A program made the position numbers and the translations under genes. The notes under the pieces were generated by a model. The model had not been told where the DNA came from and ran no database searches. It saw only the letters and a list, made by a program, of their open reading frames with translations. A stretch of DNA of 39,217 nucleotides, taken from a virus. Position 1 is the first letter of the stretch. Every line of letters starts with the position of its first letter. The stretch lies in the IMG/VR virus record IMGVR_UViG_3300033182_001300, positions 1-39,217 of that record, one strand, 5' to 3'. This document shows positions 22,390-30,878 of the stretch, in pieces.

Positions 22390-23881
22390 CTGGAATCAAC
22401 AGATTCGCAAGTATGATTTGTACATCACAAATCAATGTCAAGCAGGTTGCCCAAGTTGCAGCAGATTTGTGCAAGACAACTTGGGCGAGTTTGTTTGCAA
22501 CAGCGGACAGCCATATGAATGGTTTGATCAAAAGGGCCTCTATGAGGTACACAAGCATCTCAGCATGGACCATGTGCCTTTTGAAAAACTAAAGCAATGG
22601 ATTGAAGACAACGTACCAAGTGGTACCAAGCACACTGTAAAACTATGCGGTGAATTTGGAGACCCTGCAATGCATCCACATTTGATGGAATTGGTACAGG
22701 TTATACAACGTAGAAGAAATTTTGTACAAATTGTTACAAACGGTGGACTTAGAAACAAACACTGGTGGCAGAAACTTGCAGAAACTATTCGACTGGGTAA
22801 AATCACATTCAGTATAGATGGTGCAACAGCAGAAACAAACCTCAAGTACAGAAAACGTGTAAACTTTGATCGTGCTATGGAAAACATGATTGCAGTTGCA
22901 CAGCTAGATGATAGAAAAGTAGAGTGGGATTATCTTATATTCAGCTGGAACTGGGAAGAATTACCACAAGCATTGCGCATTGCAGACAGGCACAGTATTC
23001 AATTGAATGCAAAATTTCAAAATAGAAAATACGGACAGCTTACAGATCAACAACACGATAAGGCCAAAGAAATAATACACAAACACAAAGACGGAATCAT
23101 CGAAGATATAAAGCCAGCAACACCAAAAGTAGACAATTTCAAATTGTTGACCAATCCAGCAGGACAACTCAGTTGGAGAGATCAACTAAAAGTAATAGAT
23201 ATCTATATTACAAATCAATGTCAAGCAGGTTGCCCAAGTTGCAGTAGATTTGACATGACCAATAGTTATTTGGATGCATGGTTAGAAGATCCAACCAAAC
23301 CTTACAAAGATTATCCATACAAAGTTTGGGAACCTTTGGGTATGGACCATGTATCATATGATACAATTCGCAAATGGTTGAGTACAAATATACCCAGAGG
23401 GTGGATGATGACTATAAAACTGTGCGGCGAATTTGGCGATCCAATGATGCATCCAAGAATCAAAGAAATTCTTACATTCATACAACAACGACAACAAAAT
23501 AAATTGTTATTGCACACCAACGGCGGATTGCGCAGTGCAGAGTGGTGGCGAGCTTTGCCCGAAGTATTGCAAAGAGCAGAAGTGGTATTCAGCATCGACG
23601 GTACCACCGAAGAAATAAACAGTCTGTATAGAAAACGTGTAAACTTTGATCGTGCTATGTCCAACATGATTGCATTTGCCGAAGCCATACGTGGAAGAGA
23701 AACCATTGGCTGCGGATGGGATTATTTGATATTTGATTGGAACTGGCATCAAATACCCGAAGCAGCACGGATTGCAAAAGAATACGATATTGAAATGGAT
23801 TTCAAATTTCAAAACAGAGAATACGGATTGATCTCAGAAGAGAACAGAAAAAATGCACAGGAGTTATTGAATGCACTGTAA
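22361..23881 (+). CDS. Tandem double-domain radical SAM protein
   Basis: A 506-residue protein made of two homologous radical SAM domains of about 245 residues each. Both carry CQAGCPSC (Cys26, 30, 33 and Cys287, 291, 294), the CxxxCxxC motif for the SAM-binding 4Fe-4S cluster. Both also have a KLCGEFGDP motif in the place of GGEP, a TNGGLR strand, FSIDG and YRKRVNFDRAM. The two halves share exact DNA stretches of 35 and 30 bases, so the duplication is recent or homogenised. Neither half has a SPASM tail; the next small gene looks like one. It should start 5'-deoxyadenosyl radical chemistry; substrate unknown. Confidence 0.85.
   Translation: MQTEKSTSIDWNQQIRKYDLYITNQCQAGCPSCSRFVQDNLGEFVCNSGQPYEWFDQKGLYEVHKHLSMDHVPFEKLKQWIEDNVPSGTKHTVKLCGEFGDPAMHPHLMELVQVIQRRRNFVQIVTNGGLRNKHWWQKLAETIRLGKITFSIDGATAETNLKYRKRVNFDRAMENMIAVAQLDDRKVEWDYLIFSWNWEELPQALRIADRHSIQLNAKFQNRKYGQLTDQQHDKAKEIIHKHKDGIIEDIKPATPKVDNFKLLTNPAGQLSWRDQLKVIDIYITNQCQAGCPSCSRFDMTNSYLDAWLEDPTKPYKDYPYKVWEPLGMDHVSYDTIRKWLSTNIPRGWMMTIKLCGEFGDPMMHPRIKEILTFIQQRQQNKLLLHTNGGLRSAEWWRALPEVLQRAEVVFSIDGTTEEINSLYRKRVNFDRAMSNMIAFAEAIRGRETIGCGWDYLIFDWNWHQIPEAARIAKEYDIEMDFKFQNREYGLISEENRKNAQELLNAL
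22427..22461 (+). repeat. Direct repeat, copy 1 (radical SAM motif, 35 bases)
   Basis: Identical over 35 bases to 23210-23244, starting ACAAATCAATGTCAAGCAGG. It encodes the CxxxCxxC region of the first domain; the two copies are 783 bases (261 codons) apart. Confidence 0.9.
23210..23244 (+). repeat. Direct repeat, copy 2 (radical SAM motif, 35 bases)
   Basis: Second copy of the 35-base repeat, in the second radical SAM domain. Just after it a single base differs (AGC versus AGT), then the match continues for a few bases. Confidence 0.9.
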
Positions 23882-24200
23882 AACCATACACTGTGTTTCA
23901 CTGGAGTCAAACGAAGTCAAGTGGGACGACCGTGGTAGAGTTTGGCCTTGTTGTTACTATGCAGCCAGGGTCGGACAGACTGGCAAGACCGGTGACGAAT
24001 ACATTGACAATTTGCCTGATGATTGGAACAGTCTAAATCATCATCCGCTGTTCAAAATACTACAGCACGATGCATTCAGCAAACATTGGCAGCCAGTAAA
24101 TTGGGACAGCGATGGTTGTCCTAAAATGTGCAAAGAAAACTGTACTGTGGGAAGCGACTTTGAAGTTGTAAAATACAATGTAGACGAGGAACAACAATGA
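23871..24200 (+). CDS. Stand-alone SPASM-like iron-sulfur protein
   Basis: A 109-residue protein with seven cysteines: 3, 8, 27, 28, 83, 87 and 91. The WPCC pair after a DDRGRVW turn and the terminal CPKMCKENC match the C-terminal SPASM domain that holds auxiliary 4Fe-4S clusters in peptide-modifying radical SAM enzymes. It overlaps the double radical SAM gene by 11 bases, as if the domain had been split off or is supplied in trans. A paralogue at 27.6 kb carries the same kind of domain fused to its C-terminus, with a CC pair and seven cysteines in that region. Binding to the double-domain protein is an inference. Confidence 0.7.
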   Translation: MHCKTIHCVSLESNEVKWDDRGRVWPCCYYAARVGQTGKTGDEYIDNLPDDWNSLNHHPLFKILQHDAFSKHWQPVNWDSDGCPKMCKENCTVGSDFEVVKYNVDEEQQ

Positions 24201-25621
24201 AAAAAGACTATGGCGGTAGATTTACGCCGCCCAGTGATACATTCTGTGTGCTGCCTTGGATACACTTGAGTACACGCCCAGACGGTGCTATGCGTGTTTG
24301 CTGTACTGCAAATGCCAGCAGTGTAGGAGCAACCAATGACAAACAACACGGAGGTAAAGTAGGCGAATTGCGCACAGAAGACGGCAAGCCTGCTAACCTA
24401 AACAACAGTGATTTGGAAAGCAGTTGGAACAACAGCTACATGCGTGGCACACGCCAAATGATGATGAAAGGCGAGCGTCCGCCTAGCTGTATCAAATGCT
24501 ACAAAGAAGAAGATGCAGGGCATGCAAGCAAACGACAATGGGAAACCAACTATTGGAGTAAACGCATGGACATTGATCAACTGTTGGCAGACACCGAAGA
24601 CGACGGCAGTATTCCTACAAAGATTCAGTATATTGATCTACGTATGGGAACAAAATGTCAATTGGCTTGTGTTATGTGTTCACCGCACGACAGCAGCGGC
24701 TGGGTCAAAGAATGGAAAGAAATGTATCCGCAGCTGAAAGATCCAGAACTCAAAGAAATTTGGCAATGGGAAAACAAAGGCAAAAACTACGGAGCAAGCT
24801 ACAACTGGCACAAAGACAATCCTGACTTTTGGGAACAGTTTTGGAAACAGATTCCCAATATGCTGCAACTGTATTTTGCTGGTGGCGAAAGCACAGTGAT
24901 TGATGAACACTATACTATTCTTGAAAAGATCATTGAACAAGGACATGCACCCAACATGGAACTGCGATACAACAGCAACGCAGTAGAATGGCGAGATGAT
25001 CTGTTTGAGCTGTGGAGTCATTTCAAGCTGGTGCGTTTTCATTACAGTTTAGACAGCATTGGTGCAATGAACGAATACATTCGTTACCCAAGTGATTGGA
25101 ATCATCAGGTAAGACAACTGTGGAAACTCAACAACGAAACCACAAACAATGTAGAAGTCACATTGGCTTGTGCAGTGAATGCATTGAACATACACTATCT
25201 ACCAGATTTCTTCAAATGGAAGTTGCAGCAAGGATTTGACAAAATCAACATGTGGCCATTCAGTGGCGGTGGTGTAAACACACACTTTGTGTATTGGCCT
25301 GCACCATTGAATGTGAAAGTGTTGCCTGAATGGTTCAAAGCAGAAACCGAAGCCAAGTACGAAGAATTTTACACTTGGTGGGAAGAAAATTGGGAACTGG
25401 GTATACCAAGTTGGTACAAGGGTAAGGTAAGCAAACAAGACTTTATGTCAGCAAGTCACGGCATTGATCGCATGAAAGGCATGATATCGTTTATGAAAAG
25501 CGAAGACTGGAGTAGACGCTTACCACAGTTTAGAGAATACATCAACACCATTGACCGTACACGTGGATTGGACTTTAGAAAAATATTCCCAGAAATGGCA
25601 CGTATACTGGACGAAGAATGA
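24197..25621 (+). CDS. Radical SAM protein with N-terminal twitch domain (1 of 6)
   Basis: A 474-residue protein. The N-terminal ~110 residues form a twitch-like iron-sulfur domain: FCVLPWIHL (Cys17), RVCC (Cys35, 36), CIKC (Cys98, 101), then HASKRQWE. The radical SAM motif is CQLACVMC (Cys154, 158, 161), followed by FAGGEST in place of GGEP and FHYSLDSIG. This order, auxiliary cluster first, is that of the N-twitch radical SAM family. It overlaps the SPASM-like gene by 4 bases (ATGA) and the next gene by 4. It is the longest of six such paralogues; an insertion after the radical SAM cysteines is rich in Trp and Lys. Confidence 0.85.
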   Translation: MKKDYGGRFTPPSDTFCVLPWIHLSTRPDGAMRVCCTANASSVGATNDKQHGGKVGELRTEDGKPANLNNSDLESSWNNSYMRGTRQMMMKGERPPSCIKCYKEEDAGHASKRQWETNYWSKRMDIDQLLADTEDDGSIPTKIQYIDLRMGTKCQLACVMCSPHDSSGWVKEWKEMYPQLKDPELKEIWQWENKGKNYGASYNWHKDNPDFWEQFWKQIPNMLQLYFAGGESTVIDEHYTILEKIIEQGHAPNMELRYNSNAVEWRDDLFELWSHFKLVRFHYSLDSIGAMNEYIRYPSDWNHQVRQLWKLNNETTNNVEVTLACAVNALNIHYLPDFFKWKLQQGFDKINMWPFSGGGVNTHFVYWPAPLNVKVLPEWFKAETEAKYEEFYTWWEENWELGIPSWYKGKVSKQDFMSASHGIDRMKGMISFMKSEDWSRRLPQFREYINTIDRTRGLDFRKIFPEMARILDEE

Positions 25622-26220
25622 AAACACTGGTGATAATGACAGGCCCACAAGGCGCAGGCAATCACTTGTTCAGCAAGGTATTGGCAGACAATCCTGCAAT
25701 TTGGGGTTGGAACATGCAGTCATTTTGGGAAGGACATCACCAAGAGCCATTCAGCGACTATTGGCAAGATCCAACACTGTTGAGTGAATTTGATTGGAGT
25801 CAATCAGATCATTATGTAACCAGTGTGAGTTGTCCATATTGGCGAGAAGGTCGATACCACATACCCGAGTATCAACATTTTGCCGAACAGGCCAGCCAAT
25901 ATGCAACTGTAAAAATAATACTGCTGGGCAGAGACCAAAACATACTACGCAGACAGCAACAACGGTTGCGTGGTAAACATACTACACCTGCACTGACCAA
26001 AGAATTGGATGTACTCAAGCAGTATCCAATGATTGTAGCAAGTCAAGAGTTGCTGCATCTTTATCAATTGCCTTATGTGAATTGGATAGAACAATGGATT
26101 GGTGTTGCACCAAGATCCAGTCTTGTGCTCACAGAAGATGCCAATGCCAAGTACATACATGATGCGCCCAGTGCAGTTGCCGAGCACGTGCAAGCAGCAA
26201 TAGAAGACAGCAATGAGTAA
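25618..26220 (+). CDS. Second sulfotransferase-like P-loop protein
   Basis: A 200-residue protein opening MKTLVIMTGPQGAGNHLFSKVLADNP, a P-loop-like start resembling the 5'-phosphosulfate loop (TGPQGAGNHLF). Near residue 100, VKIILLGRDQNILRRQQQRLRG resembles the second PAPS-binding region. It might transfer sulfate or bind a nucleotide; the family is not certain, since kinases share this fold. It sits between two twitch-type radical SAM genes with 4- and 8-base overlaps, so it is probably part of the same pathway. Confidence 0.5.
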   Translation: MKTLVIMTGPQGAGNHLFSKVLADNPAIWGWNMQSFWEGHHQEPFSDYWQDPTLLSEFDWSQSDHYVTSVSCPYWREGRYHIPEYQHFAEQASQYATVKIILLGRDQNILRRQQQRLRGKHTTPALTKELDVLKQYPMIVASQELLHLYQLPYVNWIEQWIGVAPRSSLVLTEDANAKYIHDAPSAVAEHVQAAIEDSNE

Positions 26221-27340
26221 ATGCCATATAATCAAAAACGGAATACACGTTGATGTACAGGGCAACATAGATTATTGCTGTGAAATGACTGTGGATGGTG
26301 TAGATAGGCCTAACTTTGCTGATTACGATTCATTCAAATCGCATGCTATGAAGGTGTACGAAAAAAGTAAAACTGCATGGCAACCAGGTTGCAGCGGCTG
26401 TCAATACAGAGAAGAAACAGACGGCGCATTCAGTTTGCGCAAAGAAGGCAACATAATAACCAAATACACCGACGAATCTGATACCAGTATTTGGCATGCT
26501 ATCATCAACACAGCCAATGTATGCAATTTAGCTTGTCGTATGTGTAGTCAAGGTCCAAGCTCAAGATTTGGACATTACGTAAAACATCATTCACCTGCTA
26601 TACTTGCAAAACAGTTTACAGGAAGCGGAGTCAGTGTACACATGCATGATGATCATACAACAGCGATTGTAAATGAACATGTGGTAAATCCAAATCTAAG
26701 AAAATTAGTACTCAGTGGCGGAGAGCCTACACAGAGCTATCGTGCAATGGATCTTGTGCAACAGTTGATGGATAAAGGATACAGTAAAAATGTCAAACTG
26801 CAAGTGATAACAAATGCCAGTATTCCTTGGAAAGACACATGGGCAGATGTGCTCAAATACTTTGGCAAAATCAACATCACTGTCAGTATGGATGGCACAC
26901 ATGATAATTACAATTACATAAGACATGAAGCAGATTTTGATACCACTGTGAGCATTGCTGAACACTTGAAAGATCGATGTTACGAGCACGGAGATGCAGA
27001 TTTTGGTATAGCATACTGTTGGCAAGCTGCAAATGCACACAAGTTTCTATATGACCAGCAATGGTTTGAAGATCGCTTTCCACGCTTTATGTATACCACA
27101 ATACATAGTCCAGATTATGTTACAGTGGATTGCATACCCACACCGCTTATGGAAAAATATGGTATTCGAGAGCTGTACGGCAAAGAATACAGACCAGAAG
27201 GTTTTAGAAAATTTATGGCTGCCATGCGATGGATGGATCGCATGTTTGACAAACTAGGCGAGTTGGAAAATCAGAACCCTGATTTGTTTGACTACTTGGA
27301 TGGAAGAGAAATATACTACGAAGGGAAATTATGGTTTTGA
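26213..27340 (+). CDS. Radical SAM protein with N-terminal twitch domain (2 of 6)
   Basis: A 375-residue protein. The twitch-like part has Cys4, the CC pair at 22-23 (DYCCEM) and CSGC at 60-63, then GAFSLRKEGN. The radical SAM motif is CNLACRMC (Cys104, 108, 111), followed by LVLSGGEPT with a full GGEP, ITNAS and ITVSMDG. It starts at 26213, overlapping the upstream gene by 8 bases (an ATG at 26221 is less likely), and overlaps the small membrane protein gene by 10. The shorter twitch part (first cysteine at residue 4) distinguishes it from its neighbours. Confidence 0.85.
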   Translation: MSKCHIIKNGIHVDVQGNIDYCCEMTVDGVDRPNFADYDSFKSHAMKVYEKSKTAWQPGCSGCQYREETDGAFSLRKEGNIITKYTDESDTSIWHAIINTANVCNLACRMCSQGPSSRFGHYVKHHSPAILAKQFTGSGVSVHMHDDHTTAIVNEHVVNPNLRKLVLSGGEPTQSYRAMDLVQQLMDKGYSKNVKLQVITNASIPWKDTWADVLKYFGKINITVSMDGTHDNYNYIRHEADFDTTVSIAEHLKDRCYEHGDADFGIAYCWQAANAHKFLYDQQWFEDRFPRFMYTTIHSPDYVTVDCIPTPLMEKYGIRELYGKEYRPEGFRKFMAAMRWMDRMFDKLGELENQNPDLFDYLDGREIYYEGKLWF

Positions 27341-27564
27341 AAAGAGATCACGTTTGGTATGTAAAGTATGCCAGTGCAATAACAATATTGATTGCAATGG
27401 TGTTGCACGTACAGGGTATTACACCTTGGAACAGTTTAGCACAACTGTTGGGAGCCAGCGGTTGGGTTTATGTAGGGTATCGTTGGAATGAAAAAGCAAT
27501 AATGTTGAACTTTTTACCACAGTTTTTTATTATTATACCCATACTGTTTTGGATGTATGTGTAG
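27331..27564 (+). CDS. Small membrane protein (possibly DUF6552-like)
   Basis: A 77-residue protein with two hydrophobic segments, about residues 13-27 (YASAITILIAMVLHV) and 59-75 (FLPQFFIIIPILF), and a conserved-looking middle (LLGASGWVYVGYRWNEKAIM). From memory, small phage membrane proteins of this layout (DUF6552) begin with a Trp-Tyr-rich N-terminus, as here (HVWYVKYAS). It overlaps the upstream radical SAM gene by 10 bases and may anchor a complex to the membrane. Function unknown. Confidence 0.6.
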   Translation: MVLKRDHVWYVKYASAITILIAMVLHVQGITPWNSLAQLLGASGWVYVGYRWNEKAIMLNFLPQFFIIIPILFWMYV

Positions 27565-27593
27565 TTGACAACACAGTGTAAATCAAGTATAGT
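27565..27593 (+). promoter_or_regulatory. Sigma70-like promoter P6, predicted leaderless
   Basis: TTGACA (27565-27570), 17-base spacer and TATAGT (27588-27593), six bases before the ATG at 27600. The geometry is identical to P2 and again no Shine-Dalgarno sequence precedes the ATG. Confidence 0.7.
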
Positions 27594-27599
27594 ATAACA

Positions 27600-28685
27600 A
27601 TGTATAATTTACCAGATATCAAAATGGTGCACTTGGAAGTGACACAACGCTGTCAAGCAGCATGTCCCATGTGCGACCGCAACGAAAACGGCGGACGTGA
27701 CAATGTGCACATGACCAATGCAGAACTCTCACTGGAAGACTGCAAGCAGATTTTTTCACCTGAATTTATTGCACAACTGGACAGCATGTACATGTGTGGT
27801 AACTTGGGCGATCCTATTGTTGCACGTGATACATTGGAAATATTCCGTTACTTTAGACAACACAATCCTAAGATGTGGCTCAGCATGAACACAAACGCCG
27901 GAGCCAAAGAACCAGAATGGTGGGCAGAACTGGCAGGTGTGTTTGGTCGTATGGGTGCAGTTATTTTCAGTTTAGACGGACTTGAAGATACAAATCATTT
28001 GTATAGACAAAACGTACGATGGGATATTGTAGAACGCAGTTTCACAGCATTTATTGCTGCTGGTGGTAGAGCAAGATGGGACTACATCATATTTGATTAC
28101 AACGAACATCAAGTTGAAGATGCAGAAGCATTGGCCAGTGTGTGGGGATTTGAAAAGTTTCGTGCAAAGAAAACAGGACGATTTTTTAGCAGTGCAAAAA
28201 ACAAAGGCAAAGAACAACACCAAGCAGTAAACCGCAAAGGCGAAACCACAACAAATCTAGCCAAGCCTAAACGAGCTGAATATCAAAACACTGCACTGCT
28301 CAAAGAAAAAGAAATTGAAAAGACATACGGCAGCATGATGGAATACTACAACAAGTGTGACATTCGCTGCAAAGCCATTGACAAAAGCGAAATATACATC
28401 ACAGCAGAAGGCCTGTTGTTGCCCTGTTGTTGGACTGCTGGACGCATGTACAAATGGTGGCACAAGGATCCCAAGGTAGAACAAATCTGGGATCATATCG
28501 ACAGCGTAGGCGGCAAAGATGCAATTGATTGTCGCAATGGCGGAGTTGAAGCTATTTTTTACAGCGGCATACTGGAAAGCATTGAGCAAAGCTGGAAACT
28601 AGAGAGTATCAAAGAAGGCAAGCTGGGTGTTTGTGCACAAAAATGTGGTACGGAGTTTGATGCGTTTGGAGCCCAATTTACTTGA
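27600..28685 (+). CDS. Radical SAM protein with C-terminal SPASM domain
   Basis: A 361-residue protein. The radical SAM motif is CQAACPMC (Cys18, 22, 25), with MCGNLGDP in the GGEP place, MNTNAG and FSLDGLED. The ~110 C-terminal residues hold seven cysteines (253, 257, 276, 277, 311, 345, 349), including LPCC and CAQKC, the SPASM layout for two auxiliary clusters. Such enzymes often modify peptides. It is the closest relative of the double-domain protein by motif (CQAxCPxC, GxxGDP), with the tail fused, not separate. It has its own promoter, P6, and appears leaderless, so it may be made independently of the upstream genes. Confidence 0.87.
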   Translation: MYNLPDIKMVHLEVTQRCQAACPMCDRNENGGRDNVHMTNAELSLEDCKQIFSPEFIAQLDSMYMCGNLGDPIVARDTLEIFRYFRQHNPKMWLSMNTNAGAKEPEWWAELAGVFGRMGAVIFSLDGLEDTNHLYRQNVRWDIVERSFTAFIAAGGRARWDYIIFDYNEHQVEDAEALASVWGFEKFRAKKTGRFFSSAKNKGKEQHQAVNRKGETTTNLAKPKRAEYQNTALLKEKEIEKTYGSMMEYYNKCDIRCKAIDKSEIYITAEGLLLPCCWTAGRMYKWWHKDPKVEQIWDHIDSVGGKDAIDCRNGGVEAIFYSGILESIEQSWKLESIKEGKLGVCAQKCGTEFDAFGAQFT

Positions 28686-29634
28686 AATAATACCTCAACA
28701 GAATACAGCCATCGTCGATTGGAGTATGGGCACTACCTGTAATTACAGTTGCAGTTATTGTCCAACAATGTTACACGATGGTGCTATTGCTTGGCCAGAC
28801 GAACAACTGTGGACCACAGTACTGGACACATGCGATCAGCATTTTGATCGTCCTATACAGTATGTTCTAAGTGGCGGCGAACCCACAGTGATGCCACAGT
28901 TTGAACGGTTTATAACTGCAATCAAAAACAAAAGACCAGGCAACTTGATCAGTATTATTACCAATGGTAGTAGAACTGTCAACTGGTGGAGGAAAAACAA
29001 GCACCTTATTGACACGGTAAATATGAGTGTGCACATAGAGCAATGTGATCCAAACCATATACTAGATGTAGCACTTGAATATCACAATCCAGGCGTAAAT
29101 GAACTAAATGTGCTAATTCCTATAGCACCCAACACGTGGGATAAAAGTATTGCAGCAGCAGAATTATTGGCCAGTAATGCAAACGGATACGCAGTTAGTC
29201 TAAAAAGATTACGCAAAAACTTTGGCAGTGAGAGTTACGAATACTCGCCCGAGCAAGAATATATACTGCAACAATACAGTTTGTTCAACACCTACGATGA
29301 ATCATGGGTTTATCCATTGCCCAAGCCTGATCGTATTGCAGTAAATCATACACTGGTTACAACTGAAGGCAGTGTTAGTTTGAATGCAAACAAACTTATA
29401 AATGAAAATAACAATGTGTTTACAGGTATGAAATGCTATATAGGTATAGATAAAATTTTTATAAATGTATGGAGAGAAATTACCGCAGGCAGCTGGTGTC
29501 CACAAGGAACACATTTCAATATCATAGGATTTTTAGATCGTATAGATGAAATCCGTTGGCCAACAGATCCTATTATATGTGAACAACCACGTTGTATGAA
29601 TGCAACTGATATGAGAACAAGGAAACATAGATGA
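28660..29634 (+). CDS. Radical SAM protein, simple type
   Basis: A 324-residue protein without an N-terminal twitch domain. The radical SAM motif is CNYSCSYC (Cys27, 31, 34), with LSGGEPT at 70-76 and IITNGS. A few cysteines near the end (CYIGIDK, SWCPQ, CEQPRC) may bind a further cluster. The start at 28660 has CGGAG upstream and a 26-base overlap with the preceding gene; a GTG at 28627 is an alternative. It overlaps the next gene by 4 bases. Substrate unknown. Confidence 0.83.
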   Translation: MRLEPNLLEIIPQQNTAIVDWSMGTTCNYSCSYCPTMLHDGAIAWPDEQLWTTVLDTCDQHFDRPIQYVLSGGEPTVMPQFERFITAIKNKRPGNLISIITNGSRTVNWWRKNKHLIDTVNMSVHIEQCDPNHILDVALEYHNPGVNELNVLIPIAPNTWDKSIAAAELLASNANGYAVSLKRLRKNFGSESYEYSPEQEYILQQYSLFNTYDESWVYPLPKPDRIAVNHTLVTTEGSVSLNANKLINENNNVFTGMKCYIGIDKIFINVWREITAGSWCPQGTHFNIIGFLDRIDEIRWPTDPIICEQPRCMNATDMRTRKHR

Positions 29635-30878
29635 AGGGCGGATTCTGCGCACTACCATTTGTACAATACAGTACGTACAATCACGGACGCTATAGACTTT
29701 GCTGTATGGCAAAAGAGCCTGAACAAGAGCTCAATCAATTTGACATGAGCATGGAAGAAATTTGGAACAGCGACTATATGCGTACAGTACGCAAAGACAT
29801 GTTGGAGGGCAAATGGCGTCCTGAATGTGTAGAATGCGAACATTTGGAACGCAATGGCATTGGCAGCAGTAGACAATGGGAAAATCACAAGTGGGGCGAG
29901 TATGTAGCCGACTTGGACGAGACGGTGGCACAACCTGTGCAATTTGACTTTAGACTGGGTAACCTGTGCAATCTACAGTGTCAAATGTGCAACAAGGATG
30001 CAAGCCATCTTGTTAGTGTAGAGCGAGCACAAATAGTAGCGCAGCAGGGCAAGCCTTTGGAACACGAAGACTGGGAACGCATAACCAGTGACAAAAAAGC
30101 AGCACTGTTGCAACCTGGTATTGACTGGGAGACATTTGAACCAATGATCCCGTATGCACGTGAGATCAAAATGATCGGTGGTGAGCCTACGGTAAGCAAG
30201 GACATGTTCACACTCTTGGACTATTGCACAGAGAACGGGTATGCCGAGAACATTGAGCTTTCGTTCTACACTAACATCACAAACATGCAGGATCGTTGGC
30301 TGGAGCAACTTGGACAGTTCAAACGTGTGGTGGTGAATTGCAGTTTGGAAGGCATGGGTGCTATGAACGATTACCTGCGTCCGCCCAGCAATTGGGATAG
30401 TGTGTGGAAAAACTTTACAAAACTGATGGATTTTGCCAGTACCAAAGCAGGCAAGCGTATCAAAGTGCGTGTAACAACTGTGAATCAAATCACCAATGCA
30501 CTGCATCTACCAGACTTCTTTGAATTTTTACACGACTATCAAACCACACAAAAACGTGGCATTGGACTCAGCAGCAACCAGTTGATTGAACCTGCTTACT
30601 ACAGCATGCAGTACGCACCACGCTGGTTGCGTGAACAACAAAAAGTAAAGATACAAGCACTGCTTGAAAAAATAAAAGGCAGCGAACACTACGAAACATG
30701 GGAAGAAGCATTGATGGACTGTGTACAATTTGCTGAAGATCCAAAACACGTGTACAGTGAAAAACACATGCGTGACTATGTGCGTGTAACTGATGCATAC
30801 GATCTGTTTAGAGGCGATGACGTATTGACAGTGAGCCCAGAATATGCTAAAATAAAAGAACAGCTAGGAATAGTATAA
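29631..30878 (+). CDS. Radical SAM protein with N-terminal twitch domain (3 of 6)
   Basis: A 415-residue protein. Twitch cysteines are at 6 (GFCALPF), 24-25 (RLCC) and 66/69 (CVEC), then GSSRQWENH. The radical SAM motif is CNLQCQMC (113, 117, 120), followed by MIGGEPT and a VVNCSLEGMGAMNDYLRPP strand region that resembles the FHYSLDSIGAMNEYIRYP of the 24.2-kb paralogue, so these two are close relatives. It starts with an ATGA overlap and ends with a TAATG junction to the oxygenase-like gene. Confidence 0.85.
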   Translation: MKGGFCALPFVQYSTYNHGRYRLCCMAKEPEQELNQFDMSMEEIWNSDYMRTVRKDMLEGKWRPECVECEHLERNGIGSSRQWENHKWGEYVADLDETVAQPVQFDFRLGNLCNLQCQMCNKDASHLVSVERAQIVAQQGKPLEHEDWERITSDKKAALLQPGIDWETFEPMIPYAREIKMIGGEPTVSKDMFTLLDYCTENGYAENIELSFYTNITNMQDRWLEQLGQFKRVVVNCSLEGMGAMNDYLRPPSNWDSVWKNFTKLMDFASTKAGKRIKVRVTTVNQITNALHLPDFFEFLHDYQTTQKRGIGLSSNQLIEPAYYSMQYAPRWLREQQKVKIQALLEKIKGSEHYETWEEALMDCVQFAEDPKHVYSEKHMRDYVRVTDAYDLFRGDDVLTVSPEYAKIKEQLGIV

